Below are positions 11,290-22,817 of a DNA stretch of 64,000 nt, in pieces. The notes below the pieces were generated by a model. That model saw nothing but the letters and a program-made list of their open reading frames with translations. It was not told where the DNA came from and made no database searches. A program made the position numbers and the translations under genes. The DNA comes from Brachionus manjavacas (Eukaryota; Rotifera; Eurotatoria; Ploima; Brachionidae): positions 6,200,001-6,264,000 of the forward strand of contig JAHQIY010000003.1 in the NCBI GenBank assembly GCA_019054805.1. The letters are read 5' to 3'. Each line of letters starts with the position of its first letter. The first letter of the stretch is position 1.

Positions 11290-12724
11290 ATTAAAATTGG
11301 CATATATTTTTTTGAGTAGCTAATTTATTTTTTTCGAGTAGCTAACTTACTTTTCAAAATAGCTAATTTATTTTTGAAAAATAGATTATAAAAGTAGCAA
11401 AAATAGAAAACAAAAAATTGAAAAAAAAAACAAAAAAAAACAAAAAAATACACAAAAAATACACAAAAATTAATTTTTATTTTTTCTTGGGCGACCTCTT
11501 GGGGGCTTTGTTGGGGCTGATTGATTTGTTAATTCATTTATGACTGGCTGAGAATCATTTGTTTCACTATTTGAGACTAATTGTGTTGGCATATTGAAGG
11601 CGTCCCGATTCAAAGGGCCAGTTGAGCTTTTTTGCGTCTACCTCTCTTCGAGTTTTGCTCAATATTCAAGTCCAAAGCTGGAAAGGTATCAAACTTAGAC
11701 AGTTCATAGCTTATACCTATTACATGTTTGCAAATGTAATTTTTTTTCCAATACTGACAAGAACATTCACTTAATTCCCATACTTGTTCATTGATTTCGA
11801 TTATCTTGTAAGAATCGTTCCATGAAAAATATTCTTTAAAAGTAGCCCAAGGTCCTGTTGAGTTCAAATAATTTCGACAGCCTTCTTTTGTCGCTTCATA
11901 ATTTACATCAGTTGAATTTACCATGTAAATAACCTTATTTTGATGTCTTAATTTAACGATTCGTTTGTTTTTTTTACCCAATCATGACCAAGTGTATATT
12001 CATGGGTGGATAGAATTGGTTTTTGATGAAATCGAGTTGTCGTTTTAAAGTCTGGATGTCGGTCTTCGGACCAAGTTGATAAAAGTTCATCCATGCATTT
12101 CAAAAAATCTCTAACAGGAAGTCTATCTCTAAGAGTAGCTTTATCCTTGATAACGTCATTTGTCGCTTCAAGAGCATTATTTGTACTTGGAAAACCACTT
12201 GCATAACTTTCATGCCATCCAATATTGGATTCGGTAAGCCATTGATCCCTAAAATATTGAAATATATCGTTGATTTTTTGATTATTCAACGCTTGCCATT
12301 TTTTGTAAAGTAATTCAAAAGCTTGATCATATTCATCCTCTCGTCGAACAAGTGAAGTCGTTGATGATTCAGAATTTTCTCGGCTCATATTTTGTTTTTA
12401 CTTTAAATTTTTTGTTTCGAAGTTACTCAAAAGTCTGTTAATTTTATACTCATAATAATTAAACATTATAATTACCATTATAAAAATTATAGAATTCTGA
12501 CTTCTTATCTAATTGTCACTTATATGATGTCAATTAAGTGCTATTTTAGATTAAAATTAATTTTTTATCAGTTGCTACTTAAAAAATAAATTAGCAATAA
12601 TCGCAAATAATTTAGCTACTGTCGAAAAATATTTTTTTTTTATTCAATTAGCTATTTTGAAAAGTAAATTAGCTACTCGAAAAAAATAAATTAGCTACTC
12701 AAAAAAATATATGCCATTAAAATT
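11290..12724 (-). mobile_element. MULE element 1 with 9-bp TSD, SWIM-half transposase
   Basis: The element proper is 11299-12715 (1417 bp). Its terminal inverted repeats are about 70 bp (11299-11368 and 12646-12715) with one mismatch. Each contains two tandem GTAGCTAA motifs and starts GGCATATA. A perfect 9-bp duplication ATTAAAATT flanks it (11290-11298 and 12716-12724). A 9-bp target duplication is the hallmark of Mutator-like elements. The inside holds only the C-terminal part of a transposase on the minus strand, so alone it lacks the first catalytic residues. The intact termini and duplication show that this short form itself transposed. Confidence 0.93.
11610..12388 (-). CDS. MULE transposase C-terminal half with SWIM zinc finger (frameshifted)
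   Basis: Two overlapping frames. Frame 1 (12388-11948, 146 codons) starts MSRENSESST and carries the conserved MULE segment with GFPSTNNALEATNDVIKD and LRDRLPVRDF. Frame 2 (to 11610) carries a SWIM zinc finger, CSCQYWKKNYICKH (CxC...CxH), then a basic RGRRKK tail. The frames meet at GTAAAAAAAAC near 11964-11975. A -1 slip on A_AAA_AAA would join them with no residue lost. The first half of a MULE transposase (DNA-binding domain and first catalytic Asp residues) is absent. Alignable family residues begin at AFELLYKKW. The frameshift may be a simple homopolymer indel, marking a pseudogene, or a programmed slip site. Confidence 0.85.
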
Positions 12725-13270
12725 TTTTCTTTGTTTTGAAATTCAAGATTTTTCAATTTTATGATTGCAATGTATTCGAGAGAAGATGGTTTGAAATAAA
12801 AGTTGATAATTTGACGCAAACCAAAGTGAAGTTTTACCGAATTTTACGATAATTCACGTGAATATCAGTAAAATAGTATATGAAAAAAAATCATGAATTT
12901 AAGGCAATGAATAAGCGTAAAATTTGTCAAATTACAGAAAATATAAAAAAAAAAATGGTAATATTTATTGAAAGATTTCAATATTTCAAATCAGACTTTG
13001 ACAAAAGTCATTAAGTCAAAGTCAAGTCAAGTCAAGTCATTTGACCTGACTTAAATTTTTTTTTTTAAATTTTAATTCCCTAAAATTGAAAAATTTAGAG
13101 AAAAAAATATTTTTTTTTTTTCGAAAGATGTAGCTTTTTCTTTTCTTTAAATTAAATGTTGATGTCGAATACTTAATGTTAATTTTTTTTTTTTTAATAT
13201 ATAAAAAAAAATTGAGCAATTAATTTTAATACCATCGTTATTAATAAAAATATTATTAAAAATAATAAAA
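12725..13270. other. AT-rich spacer between two MULE elements
   Basis: Non-coding. Near 12820-12960 it contains TTTACGATAATTCACGTGAA-like words related to the TTTACG foldback family. Confidence 0.5.
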
Positions 13271-13271
13271 T

Positions 13272-15062
13272 CCACTCTTTTTTATTAAACACAACATCTA
13301 ATTTAATTGATGATTAACAAATATATTAAGAATCCTTTCTTCTAATAAAAATACATTTTAATCAATAATCAAACAATATAATTAATAAATTAACACTTAT
13401 TTTAATAAGTGAGCTTCTTTTTTATAAAAAATTATCTAAATTTATTATTGAACATCATTTATTACTCACAAATTTTTGATTGTCAATTATTTCTTATAAT
13501 GCTATATAAATCCTGATGTAAACATAATGTTAGCTACTATTAAGGGAAAAAATTAATAAGAATGGTTAGTGAAGAAATAAGACTGGATAACGATGATACG
13601 TTAGACGATACAACAGACCAAGATGACTTTCAAGAACCAGTAACAATTAAATCACGAGGAACTGGAAAAATCTATCTACATCACAAAAATTATGAAAGTA
13701 ATGAAATATTTAAAGAACAGCTAGAACAAAATTCAATCAGCTCAACATATTGGAACTCAAATGGCTCAAAGATATTAAAAAACGATAGAAAATTGGAATA
13801 TTTTTGTCGATACAAAAAAAATGGATGTAAAGTAGCAATGTATGCATTGACAGCTTATGAGAATCTATTTCGAGTATTTATTTCAGATAATGAACATACT
13901 TGCCATCAAGACAATGGAGAAGAAACAAAAATTCCAGAAGAAACACAAAAACACATCAAACAATTAGATTCACTTGGAACAAAACCAGAAGCAATATTAC
14001 ATCAATTAACAGTTTTAGGTATTCCGCCAGTTAAAAAAAGCGACTTGACAAATTTTCTTCAAAAAATTCGTACAGAAAAGAAAGAAGTTGCTATGCCTAC
14101 ACTACAAGATCTTAAAAACTGGTGTGATAATCGATTAGAATTACCAGAAAGTGAAGATCAAGTATTTGTTGGTAAATACGAAATTCAAGCATTGCCTGTA
14201 CAAACGTTCAAAATATTTCTGACAACAAAAAGATTACTAAGCTTTGCGTGCATCAACAGTCATATTTTATCTGATGCGACTTTCAAATTATTATATGGTG
14301 GATTTCCAGTATTGACCGGTGGAACAACTGACAAATCAAGAAAACTACATCCATTCGGTTTAGCACTATGCAAAACAGAACAAGAAGATGATTTTGCTTT
14401 TTATTTCAAAGCTCTAAAAGAAAATTGCAAGAAACACTTGGATTTTACAATTAATCAAAATACTTTAGTAGCCGATAATGCTAATTCAATTGAAAATGGA
14501 TTTAGACAAATATTCAATTTAGAAAAAAGAGTTAATTGCTGGGCTCATGTATATCGAAAATTAGACTCTTATATGAAAGGTATCGATATAAAATATAAAA
14601 ACTTAGTCAAAACTGATATAAAAAAAAAACAGAGTCTAGTTGAGCCCAGTTTATTTAATTTATCTATTGAATTGTTTATAAAAAAATGGAAAAATTTTGG
14701 TAACAAACATATCATATGTTTGTTTAGTTCGTTTAGTAAACGAATTTTTATCTTATTTTAACAAAATTGTCCAAAATGCAACATTTTAATGCTTAAAAGA
14801 AGATATTGGTATTGCAAAAACAAATGTTAGAAATAATTAATTATCTTCTTTTTTGAGTATTTTTTTATTAAAAAAGATTATTTCTAATTAATTTTGTGTT
14901 TTTTTATTAAAATTATATATTTCTTATTATTTTTATCTATGTTTTATTAGATTAGATATTTTTTATTATAAAAGAATAAAAAATAAATAAAAGATAATTG
15001 GTTTAAAAAAAAAGATGTTGTTTTTATTAAATTAGATGTTGTTTTTATTAAAAAAGAGTGGG
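13272..15062 (+). mobile_element. MULE element 2, catalytic-half transposase
   Basis: Terminal inverted repeats of about 36 bp lie at 13272-13307 and roughly 15025-15062. They start CCACTCTTTTTTA and share ACAACATCTAATTTAAT. The right end carries an extra tandem copy of the ACAACATCT unit. I could not find a convincing 9-bp target duplication, so the exact ends are uncertain. These termini are unrelated to those of element 1, so the two belong to different MULE families. Confidence 0.75.
13562..14761 (+). CDS. MULE transposase N-terminal/catalytic half (FLYWCH-like + DDE)
   Basis: 399 codons, single exon, with clear protein-coding base composition. Residues ~30-120 form a FLYWCH-like DNA-binding domain (YWNSNGSK, FCRYKKNGCKVAM, EHTCHQD). 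The catalytic core follows: SDATFKLLYGGFPVLTGGT with the first Asp, HPFGLALCKTEQEDDFAFYF, then VADNANSIENGF with the second Asp, and NCWAHVYRKLDSYMKG. This is the order seen in MULE/FLYWCH transposases. It ends just after SIELFIKKWKNFGNKHI with a short non-homologous tail. It therefore lacks the PSTNNALEATN segment and the SWIM finger. Alignment to the minus-strand half in element 1 overlaps by only about 15 residues (ELFIKKW against ELLYKKW). Confidence 0.87.
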   Translation: MVSEEIRLDNDDTLDDTTDQDDFQEPVTIKSRGTGKIYLHHKNYESNEIFKEQLEQNSISSTYWNSNGSKILKNDRKLEYFCRYKKNGCKVAMYALTAYENLFRVFISDNEHTCHQDNGEETKIPEETQKHIKQLDSLGTKPEAILHQLTVLGIPPVKKSDLTNFLQKIRTEKKEVAMPTLQDLKNWCDNRLELPESEDQVFVGKYEIQALPVQTFKIFLTTKRLLSFACINSHILSDATFKLLYGGFPVLTGGTTDKSRKLHPFGLALCKTEQEDDFAFYFKALKENCKKHLDFTINQNTLVADNANSIENGFRQIFNLEKRVNCWAHVYRKLDSYMKGIDIKYKNLVKTDIKKKQSLVEPSLFNLSIELFIKKWKNFGNKHIICLFSSFSKRIFILF

Positions 15063-15433
15063 CCATTATTAACGTCCAAAAAAATTTAAGACTTTTTTGA
15101 AAAAAATTCAAAGTTAAGTCACTGACTTGACTTTTAAAAGACTTTAAAATGACTTCACTTCTCTATTCAAAATTGGAACTGTATATCCAGTTTTATTCTT
15201 ATTTCGACCAATATACATTGTTTTACTCTTTAATACATTTAGCTCAGTAGACCATTTTGTTGTCCAGTTACTTTATACGAAGAGATCATTTTGAAGTTGA
15301 CTCGATCCTTATTCATTCTTACTTACAATATACACTATAATATTCTTGAGGCAAGCCCAAAGGAAAAAAGTAAAAAAATTTTCAAGAAGTTAGCGTTTTT
15401 TTTCGTAATTGAAAAAATTTTGCGATAATTAGT
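15063..15433. other. Non-coding spacer
   Basis: AT-rich, no gene or defined repeat recognised. Confidence 0.45.
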
Positions 15434-15959
15434 GTAGATTCTAGTGTTGGATATGGTCAAGAAAAACCGGTTCAATACACGGACAGTTTTTTGCGGTCAT
15501 TTGGCCGGTTAGCTAGGCGGTCAAATTTTTGGACCGCCAAATTAAATGGTCTAAAATATAAGGGCTGCCAAAAAACCGGCTTAAAAAATACGGACAGTCA
15601 AAAATAAAAGGGGTCAAAAATACGGCCAAATTTTTGGCAGTTAGCCACTTAAATTTAAATTTTTTCGAAATAATGTTGATTTATTTTTTTTTAAAATTTT
15701 AATTTTTTTTTAAAAAAATTTAGTGACCGCCCGCCAAAAAGTTGGCCGGTTTTTTGGCCGCTCGTACATATTTCGTAGACCGTTTAATTTGGCGGTCCAA
15801 AAATTTGACCGCCTAGCTGACTGGACAAATGACCGCCTAGCTGACCGGCCAAATGACCGCCTGCTTAAAGGTTTCCGGCTAATGCGGACAAGGCCACGGT
15901 TTCTGAAAATTTTGACCGGTTAAGTTTTGGCTTGGACGGATCCCAATACTAGTAGATTC
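15434..15959. mobile_element. Foldback MITE with 8-bp TSD (hAT-like)
   Basis: The element is 15442-15951 (510 bp), flanked by a perfect 8-bp duplication GTAGATTC (15434-15441 and 15952-15959). The ends are inverted repeats: TAGTGTTGGATATGGTCAAG against TAGTATTGGGATCCGTCCAAG. Inside are longer inverted blocks: GCGGTCATTTGGCCGGTTAG...TTTGGACCGCCAAATT near 15497-15545, and its complement at 15785-15862. CGCCTAGCTGAC/GGACAAATGACC is duplicated in tandem. No transposase is encoded. 8-bp duplications fit the hAT superfamily, and the element is far more GC-rich than its flanks. A diverged fragment of the same family lies at about 53630-53730. Confidence 0.85.
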
Positions 15960-17619
15960 GCGGATACTTTATTTAGAGTTGTTTAAAAGTCCCAAAAAAA
16001 AGTCCAGACTTGGGCTTTGACTAGGCCGCAAAAGAAACTACCTTCAACTGCAAAAAATTTATATTAAGCGCGACTTTAAAATTTTTTTTCAAATCCAATT
16101 CAAAAAATTAACTATTTAATTTTTTTCATAATTCACTAATATTATTATATAAAAAAATAGTTGTGGATGAATCTTTTACTAATCAAAAGTAAAGTTTTTT
16201 ATTATTTCTTATTTAAGAGTAAAATGATAAAATTTAATTTTAAAATGAAAAGCCAAAGACATAAAATTTAAGTTTTTTTAAAGTTCGAACTTGAACTAGG
16301 CCGCCATAATAACAAGCTGAAGCGGCAAGGAACCCAAATCTATCAGTCAGGATCCCTGCCACTTGAATTTTATTTCGAAGGCAGACAGAAAATTTTTTTA
16401 TAAACACATATTAAAAGCTAAAAAAACATGAATCAAGAAATTTGAAATATAATTTAAAACCTTAATTGCCCTATTAAACCCAAAAAACTAAATCGAAAAG
16501 TGAGGAAGAATCTTCGAATTTTTTTATTCAAGATGAATTAATTTCTTTTTGATAAAGAGATTAATGTTAAAGTATTCAACATTCAATCTTTCGATTTTCA
16601 ATAACATTAATTTAATTTTCAAGAATGAATAACTCTTTTAAGGTGGTGATTGCCCCCGATTTAAAGACTGCTAAATTTAGAACATTTAAATTTAAAACCC
16701 AATGTTGTCTAGAAATGTGTTTTTTTCTGAATTAATAGAAATAAGGAAAATAAAATTTAGTTTTAATTATCTTTTCTTCAAAACTTAAATCAAGAAGAAT
16801 TAATTTTATCCAAAATTTTGGTTTCATCTGGTTTAAAATTATTGATTTTGTGTAAGAAGATGAATCAGACTAAAGGTTTTCAGTTAAAAAAATAAAAATT
16901 TGACGATAAAGAGTTCTTTGTTGTTCATTTTTTGAGTAATCTGACTTAAGATTTTAAAAATATTGATTTTTTTTTTAGAAAATTCATCAATGATTTAATG
17001 GCAAATAATGTTTTGGTATCACTATTTTTAATAAAAAATCATCTAAATTAGAAGCGGTTTCAGCCAGTCGGAGTCCGAGCCGAAGCTCTGCTTAATAGAA
17101 AAGGGGCTTTGGTCAAAAGGATCTGGAGGGAAGCCCTCATTTTAAGTCTCGAGCAAGCAGAAGTCAAGTTTTAATAAATTATTTTTAGCTTTAATTTAGG
17201 GATCTGTTCTTTTTTTAAATAGCGATGTTTTTATTAAAATTAATGGTAAGAAATTTATCGATATTTTTTAATTTTTTTAATTAATTAGTTTAGAATTTAA
17301 AAAAGGATTTTTGATATTTTTTTTCGATTTTTCAAATAAAAATTAAACTCATTCTATTTCACTAAAAATTTTAATTTCAAATGTAAAAATTCCTTAAAAT
17401 TATTTTTTTGTTTGAAACTGAAAAAATGAAACATCTCACTTTTTAAATGCTATTTCAACAGTTGATACATTTTGTAATTCAAACACAAAGAATTAAAATA
17501 AATAACTGTCAATTTCGTTTGATAATCTATGTAATTCGATTTCAAAACAAATTGGTTTTTCAAAGTTCCTGTCCAACACATTTAATTTTACAAATTTTAC
17601 ATTTTTTCACATTTTACTA
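15960..17619. other. Non-coding, possible old repeats
   Basis: No gene. Two short GC-richer blocks (about 16305-16385 and 17050-17160) stand out from the AT-rich background and look like fragments of unidentified repeats, but I cannot assign them. Confidence 0.4.
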
Positions 17620-18115
17620 GATAATTTTACACAAAATAGTAGTAGTTTTGACTGTAGCTGGCTACCCAGCGAGTGTGCTTACAACTAAAACAGCTGATGT
17701 GATTGATTGCTGCTCATACAGCAATAAAAGCTTTAAAGCTTTAAAGCTGTTAACATTGGGGGCTTCAAATAATTGATTTGGCAGTGAGTTCCATATGTTA
17801 GCGGCTGTGTTGAAAAAAAAGTTATCTCTATGTTGGAGCCTCGAAATTTCTTTGTGATATTTGAAGCAGTGACCTCTTCCTTGGATTTTGGTGACATTAA
17901 AATTATTGCTTTTTTCAACCAATTCTATTCCATGCATGAACTTGTATAATTGAATTAGATCACCTCTTTTTCTTCTTTCTACCAGATTTGGAATGTTTAA
18001 ATCCTTCAATCTGCTTTCATACGGTTTGTTTATTATTGAAGAAACATATTTCGTAGCTCTGCGTTGAATTCTTTTAACATTCTCACAGTCAGAAAATTTT
18101 AAGTTAATTGAAAAT
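17620..18115 (-). pseudogene. LINE ORF2 C-terminal fragment
   Basis: On the minus strand, VKRIQRRATKYVSSI, RLKDLNIPNLVERRKRGDLI and AANIWNSLPNQLFEAP are the conserved C-terminal signatures of non-LTR retrotransposon reverse transcriptase proteins of the CR1/L2/Jockey type (RRATK, RRxRGDLI, xWNxLP). There is no intact start and no RT core; it is 5'-truncated. Confidence 0.85.
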
Positions 18116-19063
18116 CTCCTTTAAAAATTGATTATTTATAGGACATTGATTGATTATCTAAATATCAGTCAAATAATTATTTTTTCAAGATCAACTTGTT
18201 TTCATGATCAGTTGAAATTTTTTAAACAAAATTTTTTAATTTTGATTTGTTTAGCATTTAAGAGACTTAGAGTTTTTTTGTCGCATCATTACAAATTTTT
18301 AATTGAAAAAGCAATATTTGAGAGGCATTTAAATTTCAAGCACGATTCAATCCATTTAATTGATTTATAAAACTCCAGACTACCCCGAGATTCATTAGAT
18401 AATTTTTTGATAAAATTTAGCAAATTGAAATAAAAGTCTTAATAACTTGTAATGTAACTTGAATTTTAATTTTACTGAGTGCATTTTCTTCAAGATTTTT
18501 AAAGAATAAAATTAAATAAAAGAGATAAAACTCTTTATAAAATATCTTTTTTGTAATATTTAGATTGTTTTTCAATTATTTCGATCCAAGTCTGCTAAAA
18601 TTAAACTTTTAGGCATTATTTTTGAAATTACGATTTCATTTGTAGACAAAATTTTATTAGAAATGTGTTTTACATTAATTTTAATTTATAAAAATGAAAC
18701 CAGAATAATTAATTTCAGAGTTTTTATTAAATTAGAGCGATAAATTAAGAAATTTCTCATAATACAGTAAAATATCAAGCTCTCCCAATTTTTTCTTATT
18801 AATTTTTTTTATTGAACGTAATTTAGCCGAAATTAATAAAAATTCGAAAATCTAATGCGATGATTTTTTCCTATTTTAAATTTGATCCTTAGCTAAATTT
18901 AATATTCCTCTTTGAATTTTGAGAAACACCATTTAATACTTTAATTCAAATAAATACAACTAGATTATCCTTACTATTTTTTAAATTGAAATTAAAAAAT
19001 TAGATGTTAATTTAGATTTAATCTAATCTCAGAATATTCATTTTTTTTTGTATTTTCGATTAA
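18116..19063. other. Intergenic upstream of FUT8
   Basis: AT-rich. An 80-codon ORF at 18128-18370 is not convincing. The promoter of the downstream fucosyltransferase must lie here, but no element can be named. Confidence 0.4.
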
Positions 19064-21073
19064 ATGAAGCAAAGTTTAATCAATGTTTCGATATTTTTTG
19101 TTCTTATTTGGTTTCTTGGTTTATGGTTTATTTTGTCCAACAAAAATTTAATTCAATCGAATAATCGATCGATTGATTGTGACCAAAATGAGATTCAAAT
19201 TTTAAAGCAGAGAATTATAGAAGCTGAGAAGCATTTAACTGATCTTGAATTGAAAAATCAAGAAAATGAAATCATTATAAGAAGTCTTAAGTAGTAAATT
19301 TAGTCTTGTCTAGCTAATTTATTTTAACAAATTAATTTTTAGAAATCAAGCAAAATTTTTAAATAAAAAAAGCGATGGAATCAATTTGATAAATTCAGAT
19401 CGATGTAAGTTTTTTTAACAAAAAAAAAAAAAAATTTCAATTTTTTGAATAAAGATCCAAGTGAAAAGTTTGAAGGCCTCAGGCGCAAAATATTCGATGA
19501 TATTAAAGACCTATCTTACTTTGTGAATTTTAATCTTGTAACGTTAAAAAATGAATCGTTGTTGAGCAAAAAAATTTCACTTATTAAGCAAAATTTTCAG
19601 GATCGAATTAAGTATAGAAGATCAAATAAATTTTATTCAAAATTTACTTGTATAATTTTAAGTTTTTTGCTCATTCAAATGGGAAATTTATCGAATAGTG
19701 ATAATTTAGGAGAATGGCGTAGAATGGAATCTGAATTTTTGGCACTAAAACTTCGAAAAGAGTTTGACCAACTACAAAACCCAAGTGAGTGCGACAAACA
19801 AAAAAAAGCTATTTGTGAATTAAATAAATCATGTGGTTTTGGATGCCAAATGCACCACGTTATGTATTGTTTTATTACTTCTTACTTTTTGAATCGAACT
19901 TTAATACTTGACTCAGCTGGATGGCGCTACAATTCCAATGGCTTTGAAGCATATTTTAGGCCACTAAGTGAAAAATGCATTAAAATAAATGAATATGGTG
20001 TAGAATGGAATGGTATTTTTTTTAATAAACAAATATATCATTTAAATAAATTATTTTGAAATTATTAAAAATAAAAAATTTTTTCTAAAATTAAAGGAAA
20101 TCAATACGAAACAGCTAATGTGATACGTTTGCCAATTATAGATATGATTTCACAAAAACCTGAATTTTTACCATTGAGTGTTCCAAAAAAATACTCGGAC
20201 TCGTTAAGTAGATTTCATGGGGATCCTTTTGTTTGGTGGGCAGGTCAAATTTTATCCTATCTAATGCGATTTAATCAAAAATTTGCCAAAATTGTTGAAG
20301 ATAGACAAAAAAAATCAGGGTTTCGAACACCTTGTGTAGGGTAAATTTAAAAGTTAATTAAATTTAATTTGATTAAACTGTTTCGCTTGGATGTAGAGTT
20401 CACGTGAGGAGAACGGATAAACTTGGCACTGAGGCATCATTTCATGACCTAAACGAGTACATGAACCATGTTAAAGAATTTTTTGACTTGGTCGACTTGG
20501 AAAAATCAAAAAAACATCTACGAGTTGTCTATTTGGCCACCGACGATTTATCAGTAATTAAAGAAGCAAAAGAAAAGTTTTTTTTTTTAAATTATCTTTA
20601 GCTTGTTTATTTCAAAAAAAAAATTATTTAGGTATCAGGAATACAATTTTATTATGGATGAATTAAATGCACAAACGGCCTCCCTAAACAACCGATACTC
20701 ACCAGAATCAGCACAAGGGATCATTTTAGATACTTATTTTTTGTCGCAATGTGATTTTTTAGTGTGCACCCTATCTTCTCAAGTGTGTCGCATGGCATAT
20801 GAAATTCAACAAACTCGGTATCCAGATGGCTCTTGGCGTTTTAAATCGTTGGACGATATTTATTATTTTGGTGGTCAATTAAGACAAAATATGATAGCAG
20901 TATTGGATCATATACCGAATCCTATGTTAGGGGAAATAGAACTGAGAAAAGGTGATCTTGTTGGAATTGCTGGAAATCACTGGGATGGATATTCAAAAGG
21001 GAAAAATTTGCGAACTCTGAAAGAAGGTATCTTTCCGTCGTACAAAGTAAAAAAAACTATCGATTCATTTTAA
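19064..21073 (+). CDS. FUT8: Alpha-1,6-fucosyltransferase (core fucosylation)
   Basis: Six exons: 19064-19290, 19343-19404, 19455-20012, 20097-20340, 20397-20576 and 20632-21073. They join in frame to 570 residues (human FUT8 has 575). The enzyme transfers fucose from GDP-fucose to the innermost GlcNAc of N-glycans in the Golgi. A type II signal anchor lies at residues ~8-27, followed by a coiled-coil stem. The catalytic GT23 domain has [36 protein letters not shown], the donor-binding [16 protein letters not shown] and [15 protein letters not shown]. The C-terminal SH3 domain is seen in [17 protein letters not shown] and FPSYKVKK. Introns are 49-84 nt. No motif is lost, so the gene looks functional. 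The ATG at 19064 gives a proper cytosolic tail and anchor. Confidence 0.95.
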
Positions 21074-22112
21074 AAATAAAAAAGACAAATCACATTTTTT
21101 TGTTTTTATTAAATATGAAAAATATCCTTATCAATCTCTACTTTTTCTTTTGAATTTTTTGTTGGATTTTTTAGGGAGCACTCGGTTAGGATTCTTAGAT
21201 TTTTCACTCATAGTATGGTTTTTGTTTTAAATTTTAAAAGCGAAATTTTTTTTCTTGAAAAGAACAAATTATGAAAAACTTTAACAAATAATAATAAAAA
21301 AGCTTGTTTTTGAAACGAATTATTTTTTTTGAAAAAAAGAGGACTGAAAAAATTCGAAGTGTTTTAAAAATTTCTTAATCAAAAAAATCATTACCATCTT
21401 TAAAAGTAAAAGTTTTTTTTACATAAGGGTTTTTCTTTTTTGTTAATCTTTTAGTAAATTAAAAAATTTATAGCAAGTTTGGTCACTGGAATATGTTCGA
21501 AAAAAAAAAATTAAAAGCACACGTTCACTGTCTCCTTCCATAGAAAAATAAGTTGAAGTAAAAATTAAACATTCTTGAATTAAATCAAAATTTTCTTTAA
21601 AAATTAAGAAAAGAACAACTAAAAAAGACGGTCTTGAATCTTCAAAGAAAATGTCCAACATGGTGAAAAAAAGGTTAGGAGTTAAAATTTATAATATGAA
21701 GGTTTTGGTTATAAAGCTTAAATAAATTAAAAACATAGGTTTTAAAGAAGCGGTTGTAAGTTGTAAGCAATTAAATTTCCAAAAACCACTTATTAAGAAA
21801 TTTATTTCGACGACTTAAAAGAATTTCGATTAAAAAAAGAAAAAAAATTTTAATGGTTGCTCAACCTTTAATTTTTTCTAAAACTTAAAATTTTTTTATA
21901 AATTCATGATATTAATTTTCAAAAATACTTTGTTCCAAACTTCATTCTCTCGATTAAAAATTGACCACATAAATTAAACAATGATAAATGGCTAAGATTT
22001 ATGTGTTTTATTGAAACAAAGAAATAATATTAAATATGCTACTTTTGAGAAATATTTTAAAAAATAGTCAATGTATTAAGATATCAAAAAATTTAATTTC
22101 TTAAAATGTCAT
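21074..22112. other. Intergenic between FUT8 and peroxiredoxin A
   Basis: AT-rich. Minus-strand ORFs here (for example 21443-21661) have no recognised similarity. Confidence 0.45.
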
Positions 22113-22817
22113 TTAATTTGTAGCTTCAAAATATTCCTTTGATTTAGATGGGTCGGCCTTCATTGTTTTTTTGCCTGGTTTCCAGTTAGCTGGACAAACT
22201 TCACCATGAACATCAGTAAATTGAAAAGCCTGAACCAATCTGAGAGTTTCATCAACCGATCGACCGACTGGTAAATCATTGATGGTTATTTGACGCAAAT
22301 TTCCACTTCCATCAATCAAAAACAATCCTCGAAAAGCAACACCTTCATCTTCTTTCAGAACACCGTATCTCTTAGAGATGTCTTGAGTCTTGTCAGCCAA
22401 AATCGGAATGTTCATTTTTCCTAAGCCACCTTGCTTTCTTGGTGTATTGATCCTTTTATTTTAAAATAATTACCTTTTGGTTTTGTTTTTATTAATTTTT
22501 TTTTTAATTACCAAGCTAAATGTGAAAATTCCGAATCAGTGCTAGCTGCAACAACTTCACAACCTATTGATCTGAATTCTTCTACTCGATCTGAGAAACT
22601 GATAATTTCAGTTGGACATACGAATGTGCTTTTTAGAAAAAAAAATGATAAAATTAATTTTTTTAAAAGAAAATTAAACTTACAAATCTAATGGATAAAA
22701 GAAAAGAACGAGATATTTTCCTTTATAATCATCCAAAGAAATTTCCTTGAATTGTCCATCAACTACCGCAGTAGCTTTGAAATATGGAGCTGTTTTTCCT
22801 ATTTGAGTTTGAGCCAT
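22113..22817 (-). CDS. Typical 2-Cys peroxiredoxin, copy A
   Basis: Three exons, 22817-22684, 22628-22512 and 22452-22113, give 196 residues. The enzyme reduces H2O2 and organic peroxides using thioredoxin. The peroxidatic Cys is at about residue 49 in FTFVCPTEI. The resolving Cys is in GEVCPANW near residue 170. GGLG and the C-terminal YF (KEYFEATN) are the two motifs that make eukaryotic 2-Cys enzymes sensitive to overoxidation. There is no targeting peptide, so it is probably cytosolic. Copy A has the family-typical YPLDF before the active site; copies B and C have YPSDF. It stops two residues earlier than B and C. Its intron 2 and exon 3 are nearly identical to those of copy C. Confidence 0.95.

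Noticed and set aside
13272..15062. 9-bp target duplication for MULE element 2
   Set aside because: Tested several end positions; flanking 9-mers do not match. ATTATT-like similarity is within chance for this base composition.
15723..15923. 66-codon ORF with repeated LADRPNDR
   Set aside because: Lies within the inverted repeats of the MITE; the repetitive peptide follows from the DNA repeat.
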